Positions 44,841-56,600 of a DNA stretch of 64,000 nt are shown one piece after another (the first letter of the stretch is position 1; every line of letters starts with the position of its first letter). The translations under genes and the position numbers were made by a program. The notes below the pieces were generated by a model that worked only from the letters and a program-made list of their open reading frames with translations, was not told where the DNA came from and ran no database searches. Source of the DNA: Cladorrhinum sp. PSN259 (Eukaryota > Ascomycota > Sordariomycetes > Sordariales > Podosporaceae); assembly GCA_033725935.1 (NCBI GenBank), contig MU867068.1, positions 1 to 64,000 of the forward strand, given 5' to 3'.

Positions 44841-45869
44841 TCAAAACGCCTCCACCCCAGCCGGAGTACCAAACCACCCGCCCAACTCATCAGCTACGTC
44901 TTCTTCTTCTTCGTCCTCCCCCTTCGAAGCACCAAAAAAACTAGTAATCTGATGAGTGCCCGCCTCCTCATTATCAGCGGGCCACTCAACCTTTGTCCCA
45001 TTCTTCCCTCCCTCCAACAAATCCTTTACGGTACCCCAGCTAAACCTCGTCTCCGCCGTGCCCCAACCAAACACGGGATGCATATTATTCTTCAGCCACG
45101 AGGCACATCTCTGGTCGGAAGGATATCCGGAACCCCAGCCGATTTCTTCTTCTTCTGGGCTATGCTGTTTCCACAGAGCTTCTAATGCCAGATCGCGAGT
45201 TACTTTTGCACACACCGAGGCAGCTGAAACGCACGGATACAAAGAGTCGGCCTTTTTAGCGACGGTAATCTTTGCCGTCGGGAAGATTCTCTCGAGCTTT
45301 GCCTGGTAGGTGTGCGGCTGGCCGATGGTGTCGACGTAAATCTCCTTGATGTTGACTCCCAGACTGTAGACGTGTTTTATGAGGGCGACGGTGGTGTCCA
45401 TTGCTTGTGCATTCAGGTTGTATCCGCTGTTCATGTTTGCTGAAATATCTCGTGACGAGAGGGAGGAGATTGCCCAGCCGCATTCTTGGGATAGTTGTGA
45501 CGGGGATGGATGGGCGCAGAGCGATTTGAAGAGGTTGAGGCGGAAGGCGGGTGTGAGGGCTTTTGAGTCGTCGAAGCGGTGGGTATCTTTGAGGAGGGGG
45601 GTTGAGAGTGAGATTGGGAGGTAGAAGATGCCGTAGACCATTGGACCTAGGACTGGACCGCGGCCTGCTTCGTCTACGCCTAGGCATATGGGGGTGTCTG
45701 GGGAGAGAGTTGATGGGGGTGGTGGAGAGTAGTAGGTGTAGGAGTCGCCGAGGAGGAGAGACTCAAGGTTGACGGAGGGTGGGAGGAAAGATTCGATATC
45801 GGTAGCCTTCGTCGAGGTTTGGTCGACAGCATCTTCCATCTCAACGTCGTCGGGAGTTGGTGAGGCCAT
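44841..45869 (-). CDS. rnh201: ribonuclease H2 catalytic subunit A
   Basis: Intronless, 342 residues. The RNase HII-type active site is visible: GVDEAGRGPVLGPMVYG (first Asp-Glu pair), DDSKAL, IYVDTIGQP, KADSLYPCVSAASVCAKVTRD, and GSGYPSDQR with CASWLKN. RNase H2A, with its B and C subunits, removes ribonucleotides from DNA and RNA/DNA hybrids. The N-terminal 50 residues and the C-terminal acidic tail (EDEEEEDVADEL) are fungal additions. The gene is divergent from CENP-C with about 620 bp between them. Confidence 0.95.
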   Translation of the reverse strand: MASPTPDDVEMEDAVDQTSTKATDIESFLPPSVNLESLLLGDSYTYYSPPPPSTLSPDTPICLGVDEAGRGPVLGPMVYGIFYLPISLSTPLLKDTHRFDDSKALTPAFRLNLFKSLCAHPSPSQLSQECGWAISSLSSRDISANMNSGYNLNAQAMDTTVALIKHVYSLGVNIKEIYVDTIGQPHTYQAKLERIFPTAKITVAKKADSLYPCVSAASVCAKVTRDLALEALWKQHSPEEEEIGWGSGYPSDQRCASWLKNNMHPVFGWGTAETRFSWGTVKDLLEGGKNGTKVEWPADNEEAGTHQITSFFGASKGEDEEEEDVADELGGWFGTPAGVEAF

Positions 45870-46492
45870 GGTTGGTGAGGTTGGGGGTGGTGTTGTGGAT
45901 TATGTGATGGCAGTTTAGTGTATGGTGCAATTGGGTGCCAGGATATCTGGATTTCTGTTTCGCTACCGTAAGTCTTAGTCCTGAAATGTATAGAAACCGA
46001 GAAAAGAGAAGCGCTGGAATGTCTTCAATAATTCTTGGAGGGGTGGCCGGGTTGACGCGTCGGTTTCTTTGAGAGCGCGTCTCACTTCCGACCAATCATA
46101 CATGCATATTCCGGCAAAAGTGGAGAACAATTAAGGAAAGAAATCTAGCAGTTCGCCAAGACTTGAAGGTAACGGTGCGAGAAGCACATACCCACAACCC
46201 GCATTCGCAGTGCAGTTACGCGACAGCTCCCACTCAGAGTAAACAACCGCGCCGCCGTCCTTGCTGTCGTCGTCGCACGCCCCTCCTTTGTCTGCAGGAA
46301 AAAGATCGCCAACCGCGCGCTTGCAAATCAAGACTCGGCTCGAAATCTCTGGGTGCTTCTTCAGATGAATACGGTCCACGGTTCTTTGTGCCGAACTTGG
46401 TCCTTTCTCTTGCCAGCATCTCATTGCCCATAAACCAAGCTTGGACACCTTTGCGCGCCACAAAAAGTTACATCACGAAGGAAATCTCCATA
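45870..46492. other. divergent promoter region of RNase H2A and CENP-C
   Basis: 623 bp between start codons. ORFs here are shadows. No specific factor site called. Confidence 0.5.
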
Positions 46493-48948
46493 ATGCCGCC
46501 ACCACGACCGTCAATGGGGGCTAGGCGGACTACTCAGGCTGCCGAGCATATCTACGAATTGGGTGTGGTAGGACGGTGGGTTTCCCCAGACACGCGCATG
46601 CGCGCATCTCCAAGAACGACGGGAGGAGAACGACTGCTGAAACTTTGATCAATAGAAAAACCGGTGTTACCATTCCTGACTCGGGTATTCGCGACGAGCA
46701 TGGAATGGAACCAATCGAGAACTTGTTTTCGTCGCCAAAGAAGCCCGATGATGACGAGGTGGAAGAGGAGGAGGAGGAAGAATCAGATGACGGAACCGGA
46801 GAGGCGCCCATGGATCTGACAGTCCCCTTTACAGCTGGAGCTCTGCTTAATGGTCAGGCCAGTAGGATTCCTCGGCAGGCTCAGGGATCGCAGCAATCGC
46901 CAGTCAAGACCAAGACCTTTTTGAATTCTCCAGCGCAGCGCAACAAGCTGATCGCCAAGAATGCTTCGGCAGCACGGTCGAGTTCAGAACCACGAGAGGC
47001 CGACGCGAGACAAAGTAGCAGCCAACCGGCACTCAGTCAAGCCGCTGCGAAGCGCAAACTCGATTTCACCGCACTCGGAAAGGGGGGACCTCACTCGTTG
47101 TCGCAGCCGCTTCCAAAGACGAATGGGCATAGGCTGCAATCTCTGCAACTGGAAGAGGAGGATGATTCGGTAGAAAGTTTTGTTGAGGAGTCCATGGCCA
47201 TGCTTAATGGGGATGACGATGAACCTCCTGCCGACCCAGAACCAGAACCGGTGGAAGAGTTGAGCGAAGATGAAGATGACGATACCTCCATGGTAGGCGA
47301 TGACACGATGCGCATCTCTGCCGCCGTCCAGCAACAAAAGAAGGCCGGTCGACCGGCAAAGTCGAAGGAGGTTGAACCTGCGAAGCCCAAGGGGAAGCCA
47401 GGGGGAAAGCCGAAACAAGCGCCAGAGGTTGAGGAAGATGCCGAGGAGGAAGAAGAACCATCACCAGCGGCGAAGCCAGCAAGAGGGAGACCTGGGAGGA
47501 AACCTGCAGCAGCAAAGGTTGTAGAAGAGGTTCAGGAGCCGGAAGAGGACCAGGAACCAACACCAAAGCCAGCAGGCAAAAGAGGACGACCCAAAGCCGA
47601 CAAACTCCCAACACCAGAGCCAGCACCAGCGCCCGCCCCTGCCGCTAGAGGGAGGAAGAGACGGTCCCTAGAAGCCCTCCCTGCCCCTGAGGAACCCTCA
47701 CCAGAACCTCAGCCAAAGAGGAAAAAGACTGAAGCCGCTCCTCCCAAGAAATCTCCTGCCTCCAAGAAATCACCATCCGTCTCAGCCAAGAAAGCAGCCA
47801 CCAAAGAACCAAAAGGCAAAGCTCCAGCCGCTCCCATATCAGCAGATGAAAAGCCCAAACGAGGACGCAAGAGAAAATCCTCAATCGACCCAGGCGACGT
47901 CTCCCAAGTGGCCATCGTACGCCGGCCGCCAATGCCAAAATCACGAGGTCTCCTCATCAATCGCAAAGAAATCCCCGGCGATTCAGACTCAATGTTCCGC
48001 ACCCGCTCGGGCCGTAATTCTTTCAAACCTCTCGCGTTTTGGAGAAACGAACAAGTGCACTACGAAAACGACGAAGCAGAGGACACGTTCGTCGGGCAGG
48101 CGGGAAAGAACAACAAGTTTGTCCTTTCAAAGCTCAAGGAAGTCGTTCGTGTCGACGAGCCTGAACCTGTTTACCGTCCCAAATCTCGCAGAGGCGGCGG
48201 CAACGCGGCTAAGAAACGACGCCGCTATCAAGATCGCGATCTAGAAGAAGACTCTTTACCTCCCCCAGAGGCATGGGAGTCGAACCCGGGAACGGTAACG
48301 GGGGAGGTGGTGGTCTGGCAGCCCGAGTACGAATTCGCTCCCCCCGCGCCGATGGACCTGATCGACGTGATGGATAAACAGATTGCCATTTCGGGGTCGG
48401 CCATAAAGACTACTGAGGTAGTCGGCGGCGACTTTCGGTACGCAAAAATGTTTAGTGAGGGGTTCATCTCTGCCGGCGTTGTCGATTTACCGGCCGGCGC
48501 GGTGAAGAGGATGAAGAACTCCAGAAAGGTGTTTATGATCTTTTTCGTGCACACGGGGAGGGTGCTGGCCACGGTGCAGGCTACCAGTTTTAGGATTAGT
48601 AAAGGGGGAGTTTTTATTGTTCCAAGGTGTGAGTCTTTTTTTCCTTTTCTGATTCTCTCAAGCTCACTCACTTGAATTTTATTTTTATTTTCTACTGACT
48701 TGTGGATGTAATGTACAGTCAATGAATACACGATTGAAAACGACTACGACATGCCCGCCAGATTATTCTTTGCTCAAGGGCAGGAGGTTACGGCTCAGCA
48801 GCTGGCGGAAGGGGAGTCTACCATGATGATTCATGCTCAGACTGATGGGGAGGAAGAAGAAGAAGAAGAAGAAGAAGAAGAAGGGGATGAAGGAGAAGAG
48901 GGAGAAGAAGAAGAAGAGGCGGAGGAGGAGAGTGTGGAAGAGGATTAA
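46493..48948 (+). CDS. inner kinetochore protein CENP-C / Mif2
   Basis: Three exons, 46493-46575, 46656-48628 and 48719-48948 (introns 80 and 90 nt), giving 761 residues. The first junction makes the conserved N-terminal motif YELGVVGRKTGVTIPDSG followed by RDEHGMEPIE (Mif2 N-domain). The centre is Lys/Pro/Glu-rich with several AT-hook-like cores (GRPAKSK, RGRPGRKP, RGRPKAD, RGRKRK). The CENP-C signature RSGRNSFKPLAFWRNE is near 478-493 and binds the CENP-A nucleosome. The C-terminal cupin dimerisation fold follows (VVVWQPEYEF, SSGVV-like SAGVVDLPAG, FMIFFVHTGRVLATV, GGVFIVPRFNEYTIEN, ARLFFAQGQE). The tail is a poly-Glu run. It links centromeric chromatin to the outer kinetochore. Confidence 0.93.
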
Positions 48949-49761
48949 ATTAATCCTTTTTTATGGTCATGTTTTCGATATGTGATCTTTTTGTATTCTT
49001 TTTTTTTTTTTTTTTCTGAATGGAATAACTTACTTGAAAAGGTTTTGGGTTGGTAGGAAAAATTGAGTAAAAGTGAAAATGAGGAGTGAGGGTTTGGTTT
49101 TCTTTTGGCAATTCGTTTTTCTTTTTTTTCACGCAACGTGAGCGATTGTTTATTCGTTTTCTTTTTCTACCATATACCAAACTTGAACACCGAAAAGTCG
49201 GAACTTTCAAATATGATTTTCACCTCACAGGAATATTATCTTTCACTCAAATAATTCACAGCATCGAGAATATATATATATGGTGGTTTCAAATTGTGAA
49301 CACAAAAACTATGTATGATGAGCTTTAACGCTGAGGGGCTTGAGAAGAAAAGGGGGGTGTTTAGAACATGAATGATAAGACAGTAAAGCAGGGCCGGCTG
49401 GGGAGAAAAAACTTTTTCCAAAAATCCATCCCTACACATACGCCCGCATCGCATAGCACAAAGCCACCCAGTCCCACCACCCCCATTTTTCTTTCCAGGT
49501 AAACACATAAACTTTTGACAAAAACACAACAACACTAGGTTGAAACAAAAGCTATGTATGAAAAAGACAAAACGGTATAATGATCATGGTGATGGTTTAT
49601 GACAACATTAATGGTGTCATCATGGATTCCGTCCCTGTAGTAGTATGATAGAATCCTCCTTTTTATCCCGCCTGCCCTGCCCCTGCCCCTTATTTCCCGC
49701 CACTCCCCACAAATTCTTTTCTCTTCACACCCGCCGTCGTACATATGTCTATATCAGTAAT
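48949..49761. other. intergenic between convergent genes
   Basis: 3' flanks of CENP-C and SEY1; AT-rich with T-runs near 49000 and 49120. No gene seen. Confidence 0.5.
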
Positions 49762-52522
49762 CTAAATGTCATCATCTTCAGTCTCCTGCTGAGCCCTCCT
49801 TCCCCGGCTATCCAACCTATCAAGGCTGATGCCGGTAGAGCTGGAGCCAGAGCCATTTTGTCTACCAGGCTGAGCGAGAGCATTCCTGGCAGTCTCGTTG
49901 CTCTCCAAGAACTGGCGAAGTCTGTCCTTGCCAATCTCGGTGGCCTGGTTAAAGGCAGCATTGCCCATCTGAGCCATGGGACCCAAGAGATTGAGCGAAT
50001 ATGCGACGTAGGTGCCGCCACCCATGAGAAGAAGGACAAGGATGAGAAGAGGGTTGCGAAGAACTGAGAAATCGGTTAGTCAAACATGGCCAAAATGACA
50101 GAAGAGGAGATAAACGAAACTTACCCATAAGGATCTCGTTCCACCCAAGAACCAAAAGAATAACATAAAAGTACAGAGGCACCTGGGTAATACCGCCAAT
50201 GGCGCTCCTCTTAGCCTCAACATAGACTCCATCAGCCATCTTCTTAAACCTAACCACTAGGTCTTGCCGCTTGCTTTCGCTGAGAATTGTCGTCTCCTCC
50301 TCAAGACTCTTGCCCTCCTCCTCATCAATACCGCCAATTGGCACTAAATCTTCCTCGTCCTCGGGCTCCGCACTGGAAGGTTGGTTTCCAATAAATGCCG
50401 GGAGATCTGGAGGGGCATAGGTCTCTGACAATCTGAATCTCGAAAGGAGCGGTACCAAACCCAAGGTCGACTCGCGAGCCTTGGTATATATACCCTCAAT
50501 GTCGTCAGTGGGGCGCCAGATTCTTGGGACACCTTCATCATCATAACGAAACTTGTCCTCGAAGTTCTCACGGAGCTTCATGAGAATGTTGCTCTCCATA
50601 ACCTCGTCATCGATCTGCTCCCTTAATGCAACCCAGCTCTTGCGCCTCAATCTCCAGAGACCAACCTCAACCTCATCGGCACTCGCCTCAAAGCTCTTGG
50701 CTCTGTCAGTGAACCTCGACTCGGCATCCTTGACAATGGAAATAAAGGCGTTCCACACACGGTCCCACAGGTCTTTCTCGGATGGTGGCTTCTCGCCATT
50801 CTCAGGTGCGCCCATCCCACCTCTTCCAGAACCAAGCTTGTTGAATTCGAGACCAATCGCATCGCCCAATCGAGACTTGACCCATCGCTCAACCCGGATA
50901 GCCAGTCGGCGCATCTCCTCCTTGCGCAACTTGGAGCTGACCTCATCCAACTCCTTCTCAAACAGACGATATTGCGGCTTAAAGTTGGACCATGGGACAT
51001 CGGGAATGAAGAGACCCTGTGCCTCCCTCTTGAACATCTCGAGGTACTTCGTCTTCTGTTTCTCCACAATCTCGGCAAATTCATAGGATCCCCCAGCCTT
51101 TTGTCCCGACTTGACTGCGTTTGTGACAGCATCGCTGAAGCCTGCCACGCCGGTCTTGTGTGCCGCAACTAGCTGAGCCTGATAAAGTGCCTTGAGCCGG
51201 GTCTCAATCTTACTTTCGAGCTCCGCGCGCTTCATGGTGTATACCCCCTTGTGGTATCTGCTGGCTTGGGTCTCGAAAGCCTTGACGCACTTCTCGCGGG
51301 CTCCGGAGCCGGTAGCGCCAAGATCTGCAAGCACGATCAATTTCCCGGATCGAGTTGCGTCCGCATGTTGTTCCTCGAGAGGGGCAATGACGGCGTCGAA
51401 TCCAACCAAAACCTCCCTAGAAATTTCATCGCAACGGAACTGGGCGAGGAGCTCTTGCTGGGTCGGAAGGTCGAGGTCCTTGTTGTTGACAATTTGATCC
51501 CAGACACCCTCGGCATAGACCGACAATCCATCTGCAGGTATCCTCCTGTGGTACTCGGGCAAGAAAATACCTCCCTCGTACTCCTGGCCCTGTGTTGAGC
51601 GGTGGCCGGTGGTGAAGCGGCCGGTAAGCTTCTCAACTTCGGTGACGAACTTTTCGGGTTGGAGGATCTTGTGAGGGAGAGCAGCGAAGGCGAAATCGAA
51701 GTAATCCTCAATCTTGGAGTCATCGAGACCTTGGGGCTTAGAGATAGACGACCATATCTTTGTCAAATCTTGGATCAGTGTGTTGCGCAAATTCTCGAGC
51801 GGGGTGTTTCCGACATGGTCGCGGATGACGAAGAAGAGCAGGGATCGAGTCTGCGATCTGGTGGCACGTTAGAAATAACAAACAGACTACAAAAGACCCA
51901 AACGAAGAAAGACATACTGCCTGTCCTTGAGGAAAAGCTGCAAGTTGACCTCAAACACGGTCTTGAGAAGACCCATGTTTGCGCCTTGGTATAAACCAAC
52001 CTGATGCTCCCAAACGTTGACAATCAGGACCTCACTGGTTGCCAGAGCAAAAAGGGCGCTCTTGCGCTCAAAGTCTTGGTCCTCGCCACGTTCGCGACCA
52101 TCGGTACCCTCAACGTCCATGACCAGGATATTCTCGGCCATTTTGACGCCACTGGAATTCGCTCCTTCTTTTTTGTTTTTGGACAGCCATATTCCCTTAG
52201 TCGTCTGGCGTCGTTCCGTCTCGGACATTACACTGAACTGGGTGCCAAAAAGGTGGTTGAGAAGGGTTGATTTCCCCGTCGACTGGGAGCCGAAGACGGA
52301 GATCAAGTGGTAGTTGAAGCCAGCTTGTGCAACCTGTGTTTCGAGAAGATACTCATTGAGATTTGTGCTGCACAAAGAGCCATAGGGTCAGCCTCATTGC
52401 AGTTGCCAGGGCGCATTGAATATCACGAACTTGAATGCCTTATCCTCGTCAATGACCTGGATGCCATGCTCGTACTGGTGGGCGGTCGGCCCTTTGCCGA
52501 CTGCCGCGAAGTGGCCGTTCAT
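49762..52522 (-). CDS. sey1: SEY1, dynamin-like GTPase for ER homotypic fusion
   Basis: Four exons, 52522-52431, 52367-51918, 51857-50125 and 50063-49762 (introns 63, 60 and 61 nt), giving 858 residues, as expected for the family. GTPase motifs: G1 GSQSTGKS at 57-64, switch region RRQTTKGIW, G3 DVEGTDGRERGED, then NVWEHQVGLYQGANMGLLK. The acceptor CCAG at 51858 rebuilds SQTRSLLFFVIRDH. A long helical domain follows, then a two-helix membrane hairpin (VPLYFYVILLVLGWNEIL / NPLLILVLLLMGGGTYVAYSL, about 735-776) and a cytosolic amphipathic tail. It is the fungal counterpart of atlastin/RHD3 and forms three-way junctions of ER tubules. All motifs are intact. Confidence 0.96.
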
Positions 52523-53688
52523 GACTGCGTTCTTTTTCTTGTCGAGTGAAGTGTGGAAGAAAGGAAAGAAGACGAATGCAAAATCAGGATTATTAGGGTA
52601 GGGTCACTCTCGAGGTGTCCAGATCATCATGCGCCGGACAAAGCGGTCAGGAAAAAAGATGCAGTCCAAACGTTGCAGAGAGATATGCAATTTCCGGGAG
52701 GCGTTCCAGGTTCTGGTTGGAAAACTGGCAACTGGCCACACTGCAAGTCGCAGCAAACACACTGGACGTAGGGCGTCACAAGCTCATCAGCGCGCGCCAC
52801 CAGGCCCCCCTCCAAATTCAATTCAATCATTGGAACAACTCGATGACCGCGCTAAACCACAACAGGTTACCGTCCGGATTAATTGAGGGCACCGAAAAAA
52901 AGCTATTCCCCTGCTTTTTCTGCCAGCGGTGCATGGAAGAGTGTCATCCGGCATCGATCGGATGACGTCTATGGGAGAAGGGAGGCACACGGGAGTCCTC
53001 ATCCCTGCACCAATCAGCTACCACATGCTTCCGTTATCCCGACGACCAACACATGCATCTCATTGCCACCGCGTTCAAACCCTTACAACACACCGCACCC
53101 ACTAGTATTGTTTCGTCTAAAGGATGGGCGGAGACTGTGACAGCTTGTCATGCATATGGCTCAGGGACACATCTCAAAACCTAATTCTACAATGTCTTAT
53201 TCGTTTGTGCTATGGAAAGACACATGCTACATGATCTAATAGTGGGTAATGCTTGTCCTCGCTATCCGATACATACTCGTCCATCTCTGACTGATATTTT
53301 CTACCCCCACCCATTCCATCAAATAACGAGGTACTCGCCCTCTCGTAAACCGTCTCCCTTAACTCTGTTGGTAAATTTCGCATCTATCAAGTAATAAGGC
53401 ATTCAGCCCTAAAAAGAATAAAAGATATCGAAAGTGATAAAGTTCCGAATCCATCGCATCCCTCTCGTTCACACCGAATATCAAGAGTCATCTGTCTATC
53501 CCTGCAAGTCAAAGGTCATGCCAACCTTAGGATGCTCCTCAACAGAACCAACAACATTGCTAGGAGGGCAGTTTTCTCCAACCCTCTCTGGCGTGGTGGT
53601 TATGCTAACGCCTCCTCCATCGGTCATGTCGCTGCTCTCCAACCCCAACTTCCCCGGAGAAAGCTCTCGACCACAACCGGCCTGGTTT
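52523..53688. other. intergenic
   Basis: SEY1 promoter side and 3' flank of the next minus-strand gene. Nothing recognised. Confidence 0.5.
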
Positions 53689-56600
53689 TTACTGATTGAA
53701 GGGCTCAAAGAGGCGGCGGCATGGCCGGCGTAGTGGTGGAGCAAACCCTGGGCCATAGTTGAAGACAAAGCGCTGCTGGTTGGTCCCTTCTTGAGCAACA
53801 CCGTCTTGAGGGGCAATCTCGCGCTGTGTCAGCCAGTTAGCACTTGGAAAACCTCTGAAGACTGTATTGAAACGGGGGTCAGGGTTAGGGGCATGAGCAT
53901 ACCCCGATCTCTCCGACCGCCGTTCAAAGGAGCCAAGAGACGCCGCATCTGCGCTGTTCTCATGATTGTTTCCAGCCTCAGTGGCCTCCCGGGCACCACC
54001 GCCTTCGCCGTCAGTGACATCCTCAGTGTTGAGGACCTGTGTATCAAACGAATTGTTTCGTGTCAACGTATGTCTCGTCATGGTGTAGCCGTCCTCGCTG
54101 GCGTGCAACGCCGCCGCCTTGGAATTATGGTTATAAATTGGGGTCGTGGGCCGGAAAGGATCGATATCCGACTTGGTCTGACGGAATTCATTCTCGGCTT
54201 CCGGTCTGACATTAGGCACACGACGGACAACGGTCTCTTCGGCTGGACTCTTTGATCCTTCCCTGACTGGCGAAGCTGGGTAAAAGTGCTTTCCATCAAA
54301 CTTTGGCAGGCCACGGGTAGCAGACTTGGGAGCCTTGCCCCAGTACAGAAATCGGGCACGCTGCTCATCGTCGGTCAGAGGACGGCTGTACACATAGTCG
54401 TAGTCGGTTGCATCGCGAGGATTGACTCCTCTGGGAAGGCTCCCAAGGAGGTATGGCACCCCGAAGCTCGCCCGGCTGCTTGTCGTCATCTGACTTGAAA
54501 CCCTAGAGTGGGTTGCTCTGCCAATATTGCCCACTCCGCCAGTAACGGTATCCGTGTACGGCACTCCTTGCAGGTTATAAGGAACGGTAACTGAGCGGGC
54601 TAGGTGCTGCAGCGGTGCAGTGTTGCGCTTTCTGGCAAGCCAGTCGTCATCTGCCTGAGCCTCCAGCTTGGCATCTTGCTCGGACTTGGTCGGGGTAGGG
54701 AAACGGCGAGGCTCAAAAACTGGGGCAAGAGCAGCTTCGGTCGAAAGGCTAGGCTTCTTGATGAGCTCTTCGAAGCTTCGCCGGTTCGTGTCACTGGCAC
54801 CATTGAACATAGCTTTGCCACCTTCGCTAATGTTGGTGTTGATGCCTTGACGAGAGTGTCTAAGTCTCTGCCTGAGAACCTCATCAGATTCGTCACGATT
54901 TGCCCGAGTTTCCTGTCCGGTAGGCGCACCCGTTTGGGTCAACATCCCGGCGGCCTTGTGTGGGTTCGCCTCCATCTTGCTCTGATCCATCGCCACACGA
55001 CGTTGAAGCTGGTCTTCGTACTCAAGCTGTGACTTCAGAATGCCCTCAAAATTGACGATGTTTCCCTTGACCTCCTGGATCTTGTGTTCAAACTCCTTTT
55101 CGTCGATCTGGTGACGGTTGTACTGCATCTGATCTTCATACCAGCGGAGCTGCGCCTTGAATCCCGCTATCTGTTTCTTGGTGATCTCACTGAGCTTGAT
55201 TGACGACGGCGGTGGAGCCGTTGGGGCATTGAAGTTGGCATTCGCCGGCACACCAGGAGCCACAGCGGTAGGCATAATGGGACCCCTATGGTGCTGCTGT
55301 CCAAAGGACGGCATGCTCATATTGTTGGCCATGCCGTTTGGCTGTGGGTGCATCATCTGCCCCGGGATCTGGGGAGGAACCCCAACGGAGCCACCAAACA
55401 TGGGAATGGGCATCATTGTATTAGCCATGGGAGCCCCCAAGCCATTGCCCATAGAGGGTTGAACTGCGCTGACCGGGTAGATGATTTGGCCATTGTAGTA
55501 GTAAGGCTTGGTGTAATCGAAGAACTCGGGAGGAGAGATCTTCAACTTCTCTTGCTTGCCATCTGGAGCATGGCCATCAATCTGAACGTCGCCTGGCTTG
55601 GTGTTGTGCATGTCCTTCAGCGTCCCATCAATTGGAAAAGTGGGCATTACTGGGGCAGGATTGTGGACTGGCTGAGGAAATGAAAAGCCATGAGGCATGT
55701 GTGGTCCAAAGGCCATAGGCATAAAGGAGACGGGGGTTTGAATAGGCTGGAAGCCAGGAGGGTATCCGGGGACAAACTGTGGCATCACCGGGATTTGCTG
55801 GCCGATTCCAACCTGGTTCAGCGATGTCGTTGCGTGAACAGGCTTGTCACCGAGGCCCTGCGTCTCAAAGCCAGGGCTGTCAGCGGTGCGCTTGGTGGTT
55901 GGCGAGGGTGGTCCACGCGTGTTGGGCACAATTCGACCGCCAGCAGTGACTCGAACATGCGTAGGGGACACCACTGCCTTGTAGAAGCGCTGAAAGCCTT
56001 CACTCTTCTGGGCAGAGAGACCACCGGGGGCTTGGATGGGCTCAACAGCAGGAGTCTCTGAGTCGCTACGTCCGCGATACTTCCACTCAGTTGAACAGGC
56101 AGGGTTGAGGACAGGCTGCTGTTGCAGCTGCTGCTGCCCACGGCCGATCTCTCGAATCGCTTCTCGAATGGAACTTCGAGTTGAGTCTCGAGGTGGATCT
56201 TCAGCTGCTTCGCGTACCATCTCCCGATGAAGCTCCCGGAATGGACGTCGAATTGCCTCGCGATGGTCGATGGGCGTATCGCCACCACGCACGGCCCGAC
56301 GGCTCATGGTGCCCTTGAACAGGAGTTCGTCGGATGAGGTTGAGGAGCGATCTTTGTTCTTGGCCGCTGAGTTCATCATGCCGGCTTTGCAGGTGGTCAA
56401 CGACTCACTGCTAGACTCTCGAACAATCTCAACTGTGACACTAGTCAGCTTCTGGCATAGGAATGAAGCGACACGCAACCCACCAAGCTCGGGGTTATCG
56501 GCAAGTGCCAATACAGCGCTTGGTGGCGGTGTCTCGTTTCCTCTGAAAGCGAGAAGCTCTGAGATGGTGTATGTCCGACGAGACATCTTGTGCTTGATGT

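Noticed and set aside
46163..46648. 161-codon plus-strand ORF before CENP-C
   Set aside because: Runs through the start and first intron of CENP-C; the spliced model gives the conserved Mif2 N-terminus instead.
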